Assembly (NCBI GenBank): GCA_900491605.1
Contig: UESW01005075.1
Span: 114,019-178,018, forward strand
From: Calamus simplicifolius
Taxonomy: Eukaryota; Streptophyta; Magnoliopsida; Arecales; Arecaceae
DNA: 64,000 bases
Direction of reading: 5' to 3'
The notes under the pieces were generated by a model. That model worked only from the letters and a program-made list of their open reading frames with translations, was not told where the DNA came from and searched no databases. The position numbers were made by a program, and so were the translations under genes. Of the stretch, positions 45,838 through 59,700 are shown in pieces. Position 1 is the stretch's first letter. The number at the start of each line of letters is the position of its first letter.

Positions 45838-47257
45838 ATGAAGGAAGTAGTAAGAAAAGAGATCATCAAACTCCTTGACAACGATATAATTTATCCTATT
45901 TCAGATAGTGCTTGGGTAAGTCATGTGCAAGTAGTGCCCAAGAAGTCAGAAGTCACTGTGACACAAAATGACAACAATGAGTTGGTCCCTACAAGAATTC
46001 AAAAAGGATGGAGGGTGTGCATCGATTATAGAAAATTAAATGCCGCCACTAAGAAGGACCCCTTTCCTTTGCCCTTTATAGACCAAATGTTAGAATGATT
46101 AGCAGAACATGGCTTTTACTGTTTTCTGGATGGATACTCTGGTTACAATCAAATTGCAATAGCCCTAAAGAATCAAGAGAAGACAATATTTACTTGTCCA
46201 TATGGAACCTTTGCCTATAGACGTATGCCCTTTGGCTTGTGTAATGCACCATCTACCTTTCAAAGATGCATAATTAGTATGTTCTCTGATATGGTAAAAC
46301 GGTTTCTTGAGATTTTCATGGATGACTTTTCCATTTTTGGTTCTACTTTTTCTGAATGCCTATATCACCCTAAACTGGTCTTAGAAAGATGCAAGAAAAA
46401 GCATCTAGTACTAAATTGGGAGAAGTGCCAATTTATGGTGAAGGAAGGTATTGTCCTTGGCCATGTAATTTCAAATAGAGGTATAGTAGTACACAAGGCC
46501 AAAATAGATTTGATTGCAAATCTTCCACCACCTAAATCAGTCAAAGAAATAAGATCGTTCCTTAGACATGCTAGATTTTATAGAAGATTTATCAAGAATT
46601 TTAGCAAAGTGGCTCGACTATTGACTAACCTATTAGCCAAAGAAGTCAAATTTGACTTCACATCTGAATGTCTTGAATCCTTTAAATATTTAAAGAGAGA
46701 ATTAACCTCAGTACCAATCGTTCACACACCTGTATGGACTCAACCTTTTGAGCTGATGTGTGACGCATCCGATCATACCATAGGAGCGGTCTAGGGCAAA
46801 GAATTGATAAGCTACCTCAAGTGATCTACTATGCTAGTAAGACCTTGAATGATGCACAACTCAACTATTCTACACTGAAAAAGAATTTTTAGCTGTGATA
46901 TTTGCACTAGAAAAATTTAGGTCTTACTTAGTGGGGTCTCATGTAGTCATCTATACCGATCACTCTGCCATCAGGCATCTTCTTTCAAAGAAGAATGCCA
47001 AGGCATGCTTAATTAGATGGACCTTGCTCTTACAAGAATTTGACCTAGAGATCAGGGATAAAAAGGGTACTGAAAACGTAGTGGCCGATTACTTGTCCAG
47101 GTTAACGATTACACCTACTGAAGAACTACCTGTTAACGAGTCATTTCCTGATGAACAACTTATATCCACCACCATGGAACCATGGTATACCGATATAGTC
47201 AATTACTTAGCCACTGGTCAGAATTTGATGCACTGGACTGCTCAGGACAGAAATTGA
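45838..47257 (+). pseudogene. Athila reverse transcriptase and RNase H
   Basis: RT: VRKEIIKLLDNDIIYPISDS, WRVCIDYRKLNAATKKDPFP, a TGA at about 46096, FYCFLDGYSGYNQIAIALKN, MPFGLCNAPSTFQRCIISMF and FMDDFSIFGS (F-x-DD catalytic motif, Athila type). RNase H: ELMCDASDHTIGAV, then a break near 46795, and SYLVGSHVVIYTDHSAIRHL with ENVVADYLSRL. Three or so lesions prevent a full polyprotein. Confidence 0.9.
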
Positions 47258-48474
47258 TTTCTCTCTCAAGTAAAATACTTTATTTGTGATGGCCCATATT
47301 TATTTAAACAATGTCCTGACCTGATTATTAGGAGATGCATTCCATATCAAGAAGTTAGGAGCATTTTATCCTTTTGTCATGACCAAGCTTGTGGCGATCA
47401 TTTTGGAGCTAAAAAGACAGCGGCAAAGGTACTCCAATGCGGATTCTACTGGCCTAACCTATTCAAAGATGCTTATAAATATTGTAAAAGTTATGTTAGA
47501 TGCCAACAAATAGGCCATATCACAAAGAGAGATATGATGCCTATGAATCCAACATTGATTGTAGAGATTTTTGATGTAGGAGGAATTGACTTTATGGGAC
47601 CATTTCCAAAATCTTTTGGAAACGAATATATTTTGATAGCCGTAGATTACGTATCAAAGTGGATAAAGGCAATACCTTGCAGAACCAATGACAGCAAAAT
47701 TGTTGTAAAATTTCTCAAGGAGCATATCCTCTCCCGCTTTGGTATTCCAAGGGCTATCATTAGTGACCGTGGAACACACTTCTGCAACAAATCCTTTGCA
47801 TCACTAATGAGAAAGTATAATGTCACCCATAAGATGGCCACACCTTATCACCCACAAACGAGTAGGCAAGTAAAAGTTTATAATCGACAAATCAAACAAA
47901 TCCTAGAGAAGACCGTGAGCTCTAATAGAAAAGATTGGCCAGTAAAGCTAGTGGATGCACTTTGGGCGTATCGCACTACCTTCAAGACCAATTTAGGAAT
48001 GTCTCTTATAGGCTTATATTTGGTAAAGCGTGTCACTTGCCAGTAGAATTAGAACATAGGGCAACGTGGGCCATAAAACAATTAAACATGGATTTGAATG
48101 AGATGAAGCCGTAGACCAGAGAAAATTACAGGTGTATGAACTTGAGGAAATTAGAAACGAAGCATATGAGAATGCAAAAATTTATAAGGAGAGAACTAAA
48201 ACCTTCCGCGATGAAGCTACCTTTAGAAAATCTTTTACTCATGGGCAAAAAGTTCTCTTATACAATTCAAGGCTTCACCTATTCCCAGAAAAATTAAGAT
48301 CCAGATGGACTGGCCCATACATAGTGAAAAAAGTCTTTCTATATGGAGTGATAGAAATTGAAAATCCAAGTAATTGTGCTATCTTTAAAGTTAATGGACA
48401 ATGCTTGAAACCATTCCTAAAATTACCCATTGAAGAAGTTGGGGAGATTATGATCCTATATGAACCAGAGTAAG
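47258..48474 (+). pseudogene. Athila integrase
   Basis: Finger: CHDQACGDHFGAKKTAAKVL, KYCKSYVRCQQIGH. Core: FDVGGIDFMGPFPKSFGNEY, VDYVSKWIKAIPC, FGIPRAIISDRGTHFCNKSF (second Asp) and ATPYHPQTSRQVKVYNRQIK. Relatives usually have ...SGQ-x-E... at the last site; here R-Q-V occupies it, so the catalytic Glu seems changed to Val. After a frameshift near 48043 the C-terminus continues (48132-48473) as VYELEEIRNEAYENAKIYKE and RWTGPYIVKKVFLYG. Confidence 0.88.
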
Positions 48475-49556
48475 CCATGACGTTTCGCTGAAGACTTTAA
48501 ACTTAGCACTTTTTGAGAGGCAACCCAAAATTTTATTTTTGACCTTTATTTTAGTAATTCTTATTTTTAGGAATAAAAGACTACACCGCATGGTCAATCC
48601 TAATATTACACAAGGCATGTCTCATCCAGGTGGTATTTCTCCTCGTTTTATTCTTCCTTACTCTATTAAGGATAATAGAAATTAAATTGGGAGGTAAGAA
48701 AAAACTTTTAAAAAATATTTTGAAAACACCTTAACAATTTTTTTGAAATTTCAAATTTTTTTATAAATCATGTGCCATGAAAGAAATTTTTGAGCAAAAT
48801 GACTAGGAAAGGTAATGGAGTTAAAAAGTATTGGCTAATTACTGCAGCGAGCTAAGAAGTAGACTAGCTGGTCAGACTTTTAATAGCCTACTTAGGTCAT
48901 CTAAAGGCTATTAGCACATCCATCACACTAACAAGGTAAACTAAGTATTAATTGTAAGATCAATTGGAGATTCAATTATTACTGAAAATTGGTAATTGAT
49001 ATACATCCGAATAATAGAAACTTAAATTTAAGGAAAAAGCTACCTGCCTAATAAAAAAATAAAAATTAAAAAAATATGTATGTATAAAAAAAATAAGTCT
49101 AAACATTTATTTTTCATCAAGTAACCAGACACCTTCGCCTAAGTAAGCATTGTTGTTCGCATCAAAAAGTGGGGAGTGTGAAGATATCGCTAAAAATAAT
49201 ATATATATATCAAGCAATGTGAAAGCTACCTCTGGTCATGTGCTTAATTTGAGAATGTACAGAAAATTAACCAAAGTAAGTGATAAGCGAAAATACCATT
49301 GTTCCTTACAAGCTGGTACTGAAATGCTAAGTTAGCTATCACAAACACAAGTGTTGTAGATCTATAGATAAACTCTAAGAAAGCTTCTGATAGTTCTGAC
49401 TGTAAAATTTACTTCAGAAACTTAATACTTAGTGATACTGGCTAGCTTTTTTCAACCTTAAGCCTAGATTTAATTTTGCAAAAGAGAATCTTAGTGACAC
49501 ATGATTTTATTTTAATTATATTGCTAAGGAACTAGCAATGATTAAGTTGGAGAGTA
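48475..49556 (+). other. Athila 3' non-coding region
   Basis: No env-like ORF. AT-rich; a purine-rich AAGTTGGAGAG just before the 3' LTR at 49557 is the likely polypurine tract. Confidence 0.6.
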
Positions 49557-50631
49557 TGATAAGTTTATTCATTATCCTAATTTAACTATTAAAATAAATA
49601 TTAAATACTTTAAATGTATTAAGAATTGATACTTTTTATGGATGTTTGCAGAAAAGAAACCTATAGATGAAAAAAGCTTGATTTTTGGAGTCCAACGATG
49701 CATACGCACTCAAATCAGAACTCTGCCCGAAAAGAAAGAAAAGATGATTTCGCATGATTGCCGGTGCAAACTAAGGCAGGTGATGTTGAACGGATGGCTG
49801 AGGAATTTTCTCACGATATCTAAACGATCTTAAGCCCAATCGACTCCAATGTTGACTAGGAGGAAGCCCTAAACAATCTCTATAAAAGGACCTCAAGCAG
49901 CAGTAAGGAGAAGTTTTCTCTAAATTTTTTTTATTTTTCTTTTATTTAGATCATTGTATTTAGGCCTGGAAGAGAAAATTTATGGAGGGAATGCTGACGG
50001 CAGCAATGCATGGCTAGATTCCTTCAACTTGGGATAATGATAAAGCCGTAACCAGCTTCTATCTTTCTTTTTATTCTTAATTTCTATGTAATAAAAATCA
50101 TGCTCTTCTTTCATATATCTTTTGAGTTATTTTTCTAATCGAGGTTTTGATCTGGTATACACGGCTTTATACCCTCTATCGACGTGCCATGATCTCAGGA
50201 TAGAGTATATGCCTAAGAGAGATAGATCGTAGTATGATAGTTTAAACCTCTAATTTTGCAAATAATTAGATAGTTTATACTCTAAACGGACTTGCCGTGA
50301 TTTCCTGATACGGCCCATGCCTGACAAGTTATAAATTATTCTAATCCTAGATTTGCAAAAATTATTATTATTGTAACATAAAGAAAAGAAGATAAAACCT
50401 GTGTGCATGATGGATTTGAATTCCTGGGTTGCTTCTCATGCTGTCATAATTTCGTTAATTAATTAATTATTATCTTTTAATAACCACTATTCTAAATATA
50501 ATCCTCTATAAATAATTTTATTTTATTTTTTTCATGAAATTATTGCCCTTGATCCCTGAGGATACGATTCCGATTCACCACTAGCTATAGTAGTGAGTAG
50601 GTTTTATTTTGACCACCAACGACAACGATCA
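49557..50631 (+). repeat. 3' LTR of the Athila element
   Basis: 1075 bp, same ends as the 5' LTR; followed by the ATCGT duplication at 50632-50636. By eye the two LTRs differ at several percent of positions. Confidence 0.93.
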
Positions 50632-50636
50632 ATCGT

Positions 50637-51473
50637 TAAAAATCACTCTTTCTAATTGGAGTATTTAAAGGTACGTAATAATATCTATACTCAAAAAAAA
50701 AAAAAAAAAAACTCAAGCTTTTCCTTGCATCCATTCAGATCCCCACAACAGATTTACACTATAATGAAGCTTGTTCTTTAAATAGGATTGATTCCTCAAA
50801 ACCTAATGGACAAACATTTCTTTATTAAAACTTAGTATTTTAGGACTATTGCTATGATCTACTTATTTTAAGAAGCTTAGTTCTCACATGAAAATTCTCC
50901 TAGATGAAAATATTACAATGATTGATATTCATTTAAAAGTTATTGCATCAGGAAAAGAATACATATGCAACAGAGAAAGACTTGTTCCTATATAAAAGTC
51001 AAAATACCCATTAAACACATGGTGTTTTTACATATAAAAAGAAGGCCATTTTCACACCACCCTTAATAAGATTATGTTTTGTTGCATCAACTCGTACGTC
51101 CAATACAAAAATACCATATCAAGCAGCATGGAGGCATGATACAATATTATATTAATATATTACATGGCTGTTTTTTCACCTCGAGTAGCATACCACGTTT
51201 CAGTACGGGAGTATGCTATACCAATCTATAGCCTATGCCGTACCAATAAGTGACAGGTATGGTGTCCAGAACGAATACAACAAACCTTGAATCTGACAGC
51301 CTATAGGAATAAAGAGACTTGTACAGACCTTGAGATCCAATGTATTTATAGCTAATCAGCATTAAGCTTGAATAGAAGAAATAGCATAAACTTCTGTTGA
51401 GAATCAAAGTTTGATAGTATAAGAAGATATAGTGGTTTTCTTTTTCTTTTTCTTTTTTTTCTTTAAGTGTTAC
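50637..51473. other. Sequence after the last ETFA exon found, no gene
   Basis: Read on both strands for the missing ETFA C-terminus; not found. A poly-A run at about 50694-50710 and a GTACGG/CCGTAC-rich patch at 51190-51280 are present. Confidence 0.6.
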
Positions 51474-53733
51474 CTGAAGATCATTTGGCACAAATCCTGC
51501 ATCCACAGCAGCTCGAGTGGCCCCAACTACACAACAGAATATAACAATCAGTAATATTGCATCACGTGGAAAAAAATAAGGTATCAAACTGAACCATAAA
51601 ACTGATAAACTATGTCATATGCTTCTATACGTTTAAGAATTCAAGGTAGCACTGAATGTTCTAGCTTTTGAGAAAAATGCAATATGCTTATCAGGTACTA
51701 ATTGGAATATAGATCACATGCTAATCAGCTCCAGCAAGATAGACAGAAGTTTCCATGTAAGTGTGATTTTCCATGTAAATGTGATAACCAATCTTATATT
51801 ATATAATCAGATCTACCTCTAAAGCTTGTTCGTTGCTTGCTATGTCAGCTCTCCAATGTCATTTGTATAGACCAAGGTCTCAATTACACTTATTGATGTC
51901 ACTTCTAGTGCAACAGTACTCTACTCAATGCAGGAGAGCCTCCTCTTATATATAGTACCAAAACTGTCTATGATGCCTAGAAACATAAGCAAGAGTGCAG
52001 ACTTTAAAAGAAGGAAAACTAAAGCAGTACCATGAGAAAACATACCAGAAGCAAGAAATAAATCTGTGAAAAAGGAACTAGATGGAACTTAATAATCTTA
52101 TGCAGGCAAAAAGGTTACCATGTACATTTTAATTCATGCTTGGTTTATATTTTGTGCCATTGCCATGTCTCTAGGGTCCCTATTTTAGGTCTCAAGTTTT
52201 GAAAAATATTCATGAATCAACAAATAGGATGTGTAAAAAATAAGCACCCTTTTGTTTCTCTTCTCTTTTATAGACATGTGTGTGTTATAAATCATGTTTT
52301 TATACTCTGCTATATTAGGTTGACAGAAGAATGTTAACACTTTTTTCTCTGTTGAATATTAACTGTTGAAAAGCATCATTTAACTCTTTTTCCCTCCAAG
52401 ATCACAAGGTCTGCAAAACAATTGAAAGCCTATTTATGCAGTTTCTTCTCTTATTGATGCAAACGGTAGTTTTATCTTATTTGGTTTTATTGATCCAATT
52501 TAGCCAGCGCAGAACATCCTCAAAATATACAAATGAATTCTTCACCTTTGTTAGAAAGATTCTGGTCATCCCAAGTTTGTCTAGTCTTTTAATACATTTG
52601 ATATTTCTTTTCTGCATGAAGTTCAGATTTCAGGATCCCTTAAGGAGATTTCAAGTCAATCTAAATGGAACTCAATCAACTACAACAGAAATTCCAGAAC
52701 AATGAACAAGATTTTAGCAAAAGAGTGATGAATCATTGTGAAAACATTGAATGATCTCTGGTGCAACAAAAGTCGCCTTTTTACAAGCAAAGAGATGAAA
52801 CATTCTGCCAATATATCAAGATGAAAGTTCATAACTAAGCCAAAAAAAAAAAATCCAGAAAGATAAAATGAAAAAAGTTAAACAACATCACATACTTAAT
52901 GGAGAATGATGTGACCTACAAAGACATCATTTCAAACAAAGGCCACATTGCACCAAATTAAAAAAAGCAATATAGGGGGTAAGAACAACAACTAAAGGCA
53001 TAACGATGGCCTGAGTGAACAACCCTACAAAATTCAGTAAATGGAGATGATCTAATGTCCTGTTCATCAACATCCAATGATATGGTGCGCTACTCTACAA
53101 TAGAAAAAGTCTTCCTTTTCAAGGAATATCTTGTGGGAACAATGATATATAATAGTACAAACCTGCTGCACCAAGCTTTTCAGCAAGCTTCTCTAATAAT
53201 TTGAAGTTCTCAGCACTTTTCAACCCTCGCCCCCCTGTGACCACAACATGTGCATTTCCTAGATCTGGTCGTTCTGTATCCTGAGATGCAAGTCTCAACC
53301 ATCGAGATTTCCCAAATGATTCTGCATACAGGAAATGGTGAAGAAAAAACAAATGAAGTTTAGCAAAAGTTAACTTTCACCTATTAATAAATTTATAGGG
53401 CATTACTTGGGCCATGATGTTGAACCCACTCTCACACTTTTATTCATGTTTCTTCATTAATCAATCATCTATGATGGATATAGTACAAAAAGAATGATGT
53501 CTAGAAGCACCAAAAGGGAATTAAAAAAATGAAGATACTCAATTTTAGTCATAGAGGGCCTTGTTAAGGAGGGTTTCAGCATTGTTATATTTTCATAGAA
53601 AGAGAAAACAATGGCCCATCAATACTTGGATGAACGTGGGAAAAGGAGTAAATAAGCTCTAAATGAGGTACGACACACTAAAATTGTCTGGAAATGCTTG
53701 ACAAAAGCCAGCCTTTGATGACGAGTTGGGGCC

Positions 53734-53766
<33 letters not shown>

Positions 53767-56700
53767 CGGACATAACACAAAGATTTGCATGGCGTTGGAA
53801 AAGTAATGATATGGTCTTTGAAAGGAAAGATACAGAGAAAAGATACATTTATAGAATTGGACCCAAACTTAGGACTGTTGCTTATGGGACTGTTGCTTAT
53901 GGTTAAGGTTGATGTTTCCTGGGCACCCTTAAATTTTGCGAAAGCTCTTTTGTTTCATAAGCATATACATTCAATGCTTCTGCACTAGACAGTCTCATTG
54001 TGATAGTTTGTATTTCCCTTTTTTTCTAAGGAAAATTGTTACAGTTTGTAATGCCATCGGCTACGAAATTGTGATGTTGTAATCTTCTTGCATATTTATA
54101 AATTTCCCTAACATCATCATTTTTGGAGAACAAATTAATTCATATTTGTTTACCTCAACATGAAGCTATAATATAATATTATAAATGCATATGCAAATTG
54201 CTTCAGCAGTAGAACTAGTGAACAAATTCTGAAGCATTATATTCATTAATTTAAAAATAATCAAGTTTAATATATAAAGTTACATACATAAATTTCTCAA
54301 AAAGAAAAATAAGGTGAGGACCAAACAGACCTTCATTAAAGGTTGAGAGATCAACTTGAGAGATAGGTGCAGCATCAGATTTTGACTCAGCTGATACAGA
54401 ATGCAGGGGAAATGATGTGGCCCTAATGCTCATCATACAAGGATCCTTGCCAACATAACGAACAGTGCACAGAGCATTTCCAGCATATATTGGCCTTAAG
54501 TCATAAGAATGCATACCCCATCAAAATTAAATGTTCATCAGTAACCTCATCTATTGAAGCAATACTTGGAACTGGAAAGAGGAAATGAGCATTAAAAGCA
54601 ACATAGGGTTTCCAGCTTTGAAGCAGAGATGCTTCTATAGAGTAGTTGTGTCTGCACCGAAACATATTGCAAATAGATACACCTTGAATGCAAGCTGACA
54701 TTTAATTTCAGCATCTATCTTTTTAGGGAAAAACATTGAATTGGATATTATAAGAATATACAATTCACCCAGAAACATCCCCAATAGTTTAGGGGTTCAC
54801 GGGTTCTAGATTGAACTGGGTCACACAAACAACATCCAGAACTGAATAAATTAATGTAATTGAAAACTCCCTTTAGCACTTCATCATCATGTGTTCCCTA
54901 ACCAAGAGTAAGAGAGCCTATAGAAAGAGCAACGAAACCTGGAATATTAAAATTATTAACAAATTAAACACAAAGTTAATACTTATCAAATATTACATGC
55001 ATATGTATACATGCATGCATGCATGCATGCCAAAAAGTGTCAGTTTACTGTCGTCTCCCCGCCATATCAGTATCCAATTTTTTCGGTATATCTGTATCCA
55101 TGCTTCATATGCACTTAGGAAACATCAAAAAGACTCAAAATGTGACCATTTACAGGCAACTGTCTACAGGAGAATGGCTCTGCTAGAAGAAGCCTATGCA
55201 TGACAAGAAAAACTCATTAAATGGGACATGTAGTGCAACTGATATTGTAGACTTTGTGATATTGTAGAAATAGGGCTCCCACAAATACTGTAAGTTGGAC
55301 TTCAAAAACCACAAAATAAAATTTCATCAAGTTACAACAGAAAGATGTGCAGAAGTGCACCTCACAAACAAATGTGGCTCAGATATTTCAATGATGTCTG
55401 TAACAGGTGAAACATCAAGCAAAGCGGCCGCACGTGGTAGAAAATTCTTCCCAAATGAATTTGAAGCAGTAATTATGTGTGAATAACCACCCTTTTCTTG
55501 GACCAGGTGAACAAGTTCAGTCCAAGTTTCAGCTAGAGGATGCATTAATATATCTGCATCAGCAACAAGCACCTACAACACAATCAGTAGCTCATTGATA
55601 AATAATTTATTATTGGTAGGGGACATGTCCAGATAGTCAATTCAGTTCAGAAGCTGAGATAAGAAGAGGTAGGTTTCGGATGGTCATATAAACCTTCAAA
55701 CAAATAAGAAAAAAAAACTAGAGGTGTTGATACACAGCACAACAAATGACCCTTCACAACTTAATGCCTAACCACAAGTGGTAAAGGTTGGAACAAATAC
55801 TGAATCCAAGGTCCAGGGTTCAAGTTTTGGATGGTCATATAAACCTTCAAACAAATACCCAACTCATCTAAGCCTTTTTCCCAACTACATGGGGTTGGCT
55901 AAACCTTCAAACAAATAAGAAACAAAAACTAGAGGTGTTGATACACAGCACAACAAATGACCCTTCACAACTTAATGCCTAACCTCAAGTGGTAAAGGTT
56001 GGAACAAATACTGAATCCAAGGTCCAGGGTTCAAGTTTCTTAATGAATTGAAACTCAGATGATCAAGCATTCCCGACACTGTTACACATATGATCACTTA
56101 AATAATCAAATGCTATGATGTCATCACTTTACCACGTGGCTGCAATAAAAAAAGGTGGAAAGTCTTACATTACACTAAATAGAAGGTATAAGATATTTAC
56201 CAATACATTTTACACATAATATGATGTATTGGGCACATCATACTGCACTAGTACCGAAAAAAGACTCAACATGGGGTTGACAGGTCATAGCGGGTCTCGG
56301 TATGCTGAACTAACATGCATACCAGGCAAACCAATACTATATCAATGTGGTACCAATACAAGGTCCGGTACTAAGATGATAAACCTTGCTCATACATTTA
56401 TAGACATGATCTCTAAAGCACTGTGAGCCACCATGTCAGGATTTATGGTTGGTTCCGTGTTCCTTTTTCTTGGTGTGAGAATAAATTTAGGGAAGTGGTT
56501 GCCTAGAAGTGAAGAAGTTTTTGGACTTTAAAAAGATTTTTGCTTAAGCTATTTCTCAAAAAGCTTAAGCATAGGACAAGTAGTCGATGGTTTAAATAAT
56601 AATAGTGTACGAGAAGCATCACAGTTTGATCTGAATATATCTTTTATATACATATAGATATATAAATGTAGATGCATGCATGCATGCACACGTGTCCATG

Positions 56701-59700
56701 CGCGTGTGCGCAAGGACAAGCCCCCTCTGCTGGAAAGAAGAGAGTCTTGGTTTACATTTAAATAGCAAGAAGGTGCAGCCCAGCCTAGGGAAGGGATCCA
56801 TACGGGTTATGCATATGCCAACCATAAAAGGTTTAAGATCAAGTAATGGACATACAGAAAAGTTGAAAGATGTTATCATAGTTTGAGCCATTTGAATGTT
56901 TCAATGCATTGTGAGGGAGGACAAAACTTCTTAGTTGTTGCTTTTAATTGATCTTGCGGTCTCATGGAAACACAAGTTATGGGCTTGGTTGCTACTTTTA
57001 AGCAACAAATTTTAATCAAAGTTCTGCCCTCCAGGTGTTACTGTTTTTCAAGTGATCTGTGAGTTTTGCTGATTGACTTGCTTGATGCAACTCCTCTTTT
57101 TCGTGTGTTTATGGTTATTTCAGATCATTTCCTCTTTCTCATCTGCTTGCTTGATGGTTTATGGGAATCTTGCTGCAAATGCATACAAGTACACCATGTG
57201 TTCGATATGGAACTCATTTGAAGGAATTTTGAGGGCTCATCAGCAATTTCACTGATCATAGTATGTCAATTAAAACAATTCCATAAATAATTTACCAATC
57301 ATAATAGTTGAGAACTACACAAATAATAGTTACATAAAAAAAACTAGTGATCATATGATTCCAATTGTTGATGTGACTCTCCAATAACAGTAATTTCAAA
57401 CTATGGTTCCCTTCATTATAATTATCTTAAAGCTTCAGAATAGCAACCAGATCCTTCATGGCAATACTCAACCTTCCTTTGTGAGAAAAGTTCAGCAAGC
57501 TAGGATGGGCATCTAAGACCCAAAGGCTTGAGATTTAAGCCTAATCTCCACTAAGAATAGAGTTAGTGCCAGAGTTGCACTCTATCATTATCAACATAAA
57601 ATTGATAATCACTAACTTGTTGACTGTGTTTAATAAGAGATAAACCACATTGGTTGGATTTTGTAGTGCTATCTTTTTGCAGGATATTTAGGGTCTCCTC
57701 TTTGCAAGTCATAGCCTTTCATTTTAGCAGAGTCACCAGCAGTTGTACAAGTTTTTATGCTTGGTGACTTTCCTTCTATAGTTGTGTGCCACTTATGCAA
57801 AACATCCAAGACAACCATCACCATCCTCTCTCTCTTCATGCCTAGACACCAAACGATGCTAGTAGCTTTCATGCACAATGCTCTAAGACCCAATTTGCTC
57901 CAGGAGACAAGACCAAAACCGCTTTCATTTCATGAACAGCTTAGTCTACCTTTTTCACATGCTACTTGGTGAATCGGTGTACTTTGCTAGCCTATGTTTC
58001 GTTAACACCATGTTTTCAAAATCTGATGGGACATCCTATGGGACATTAGGACAAGTTACCATCCCTAGAGGCAGGATGAAACCATCCTGCCGTTGTTTTA
58101 GCATCCCAATTGGTGTGTCCTGAAATATTCCCCATCCCAAGTGTCAAGACAGACAGGTTGGATGGCAGCGCATCCTACTCTATGAGATGATTCCATTCTA
58201 GGGTATTTAAAACCTTGGTTAAGACTATTTTACAATGATTCCTTCATGAATCAGATTATAGATTGGGTGACTTCTATCTAACTACCTTTAATGCTGTGTG
58301 CAGCTTCTATATCTATGCTTAATGTAGCTTTCTGCACACTATCTCAGCTCAGCTACAAACAAGCCTTACTAAGAATACAGCACCTTCATGGTAAAAACCA
58401 AATAAGCACATTCCTAGTGTTTCTTAAGTATTTTTGTATGTTAAGAACATGCTTTTGCAATCTGTTTGATTGGATAAAGGAAAAGAATAGGAATTGTTGC
58501 GTGTTGGTTCTTTCAAGTTTGATTTGTAAACTAAGAGAAGCTTATTATTATGGATGTCAAATTGTCAATACAAGCATCAATATATGTCCAGCATCAGTAC
58601 CACAAACATATAGAAGAATTCTTTCTTTCGGTTTTTTTTTTTTTTTTTTACTTTGAGAATACGTAGAATAATTAAGATGATGCACCAGAAAATGATAGCA
58701 TCAACAAATATTAAAAAGAAAAAGTTTGAGTGCCAAAACAAATCTTATTACCACATGTGCTTATATAATTTTGATCTAAAAATTTAAAATTTGTTTTCAT
58801 TCAACTTATTTTCTTTCATCTCAGCCTTCCTAATCTTATTCTTAGTAACAATTATGTGCTTTTGCCTAGCTAGCACCCACTAGGCTTGGGAACCAACAAA
58901 TTGATGTTTCAGGTAATACTTACACTGATGTCTAAGCCTGACAGAAGATTGCAAAGAAACTTTTCCAGCATCATTTTGCAAATAAATTATTGCTACTTAC
59001 TATTGCAGGCACAAGACTCTGTCTTTCTATTTCCTGCAAAGGATTTGTCATTCTATTGAAAGCCTAACTCAGATGAGATTCATAAATAGAACATGCTTGA
59101 CACAACTGGAAATAATAACTCAATACCAACTATCCTTAGCGTTACAAGTCAAAACTTGATCATTATGCCTATATTATATTACACAACTAATGGACCGAGT
59201 CCTTACAAAATGTGGTTTTAAAAGTTTGTGTCTGCAAAAGAGTAAGAAATTAGTATTATGATATAAGTAACCTTGATACGACTTACAGTATATATATAGT
59301 GTTATGGTCAAAACAATGGTAGAAATTTCTAGCATAGAACTGTATGAAAAAGCCAAGGCTGTGGAGCCAGATAAGGGGCTATGATTAAAGATTAAAAAAA
59401 ATTAGTACCTGGGAAACCAAAGGATGACTTGATGCAGCCTGCAGAGCAGCATTTCCAAGGGTTGGACCTGACCCACCCAAGAGAACAGAAATAGAATTTT
59501 CTTTATCAATAGCTGCTGCTGCTGCTACTGCACTCAAAGATGATGGTTTTATAGATCCACCATCATGTTCAGCTACAACCAATGTGCTAATCTAGCAATG
59601 CCACAATAAACAACATGTATGAAATCATCAGCTAAGTATCAAACAAAGATGATCAAAATGATTTACCTTTAAGTCAGTCATATAAAGTATGATCGCAAGT

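Larger units (their letters stand above)
40579..50631 (+). mobile_element. Ty3/gypsy retrotransposon, Athila type, complete but inactive
   Basis: LTRs at 40579-41663 and 49557-50631, TSD ATCGT at 40574-40578 and 50632-50636. PBS, gag, protease, RT/RNase H and integrase follow in gypsy order on the plus strand. Gag, RT and integrase sequences resemble Athila. No env-like ORF is found in the 1.1 kb after pol. The protease region carries a 365-bp MITE insertion. Each gene has only a few stops or shifts, fewer than in the Tat element. Confidence 0.94.

Noticed and set aside
52436..52705. Plus-strand hydrophobic ORF of 89 codons
   Set aside because: AT-rich intron sequence giving Leu/Ile/Phe codons by chance.
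56229..56426. Short plus-strand ORF with GTACCG/CCGGTA words
   Set aside because: Looks like a dispersed non-coding repeat (a similar patch is at 51190-51280) within an ETFA intron.
57669..57893. 74-codon minus-strand ORF in ETFA intron 2
   Set aside because: No recognised domain, no promoter, inside an intron.
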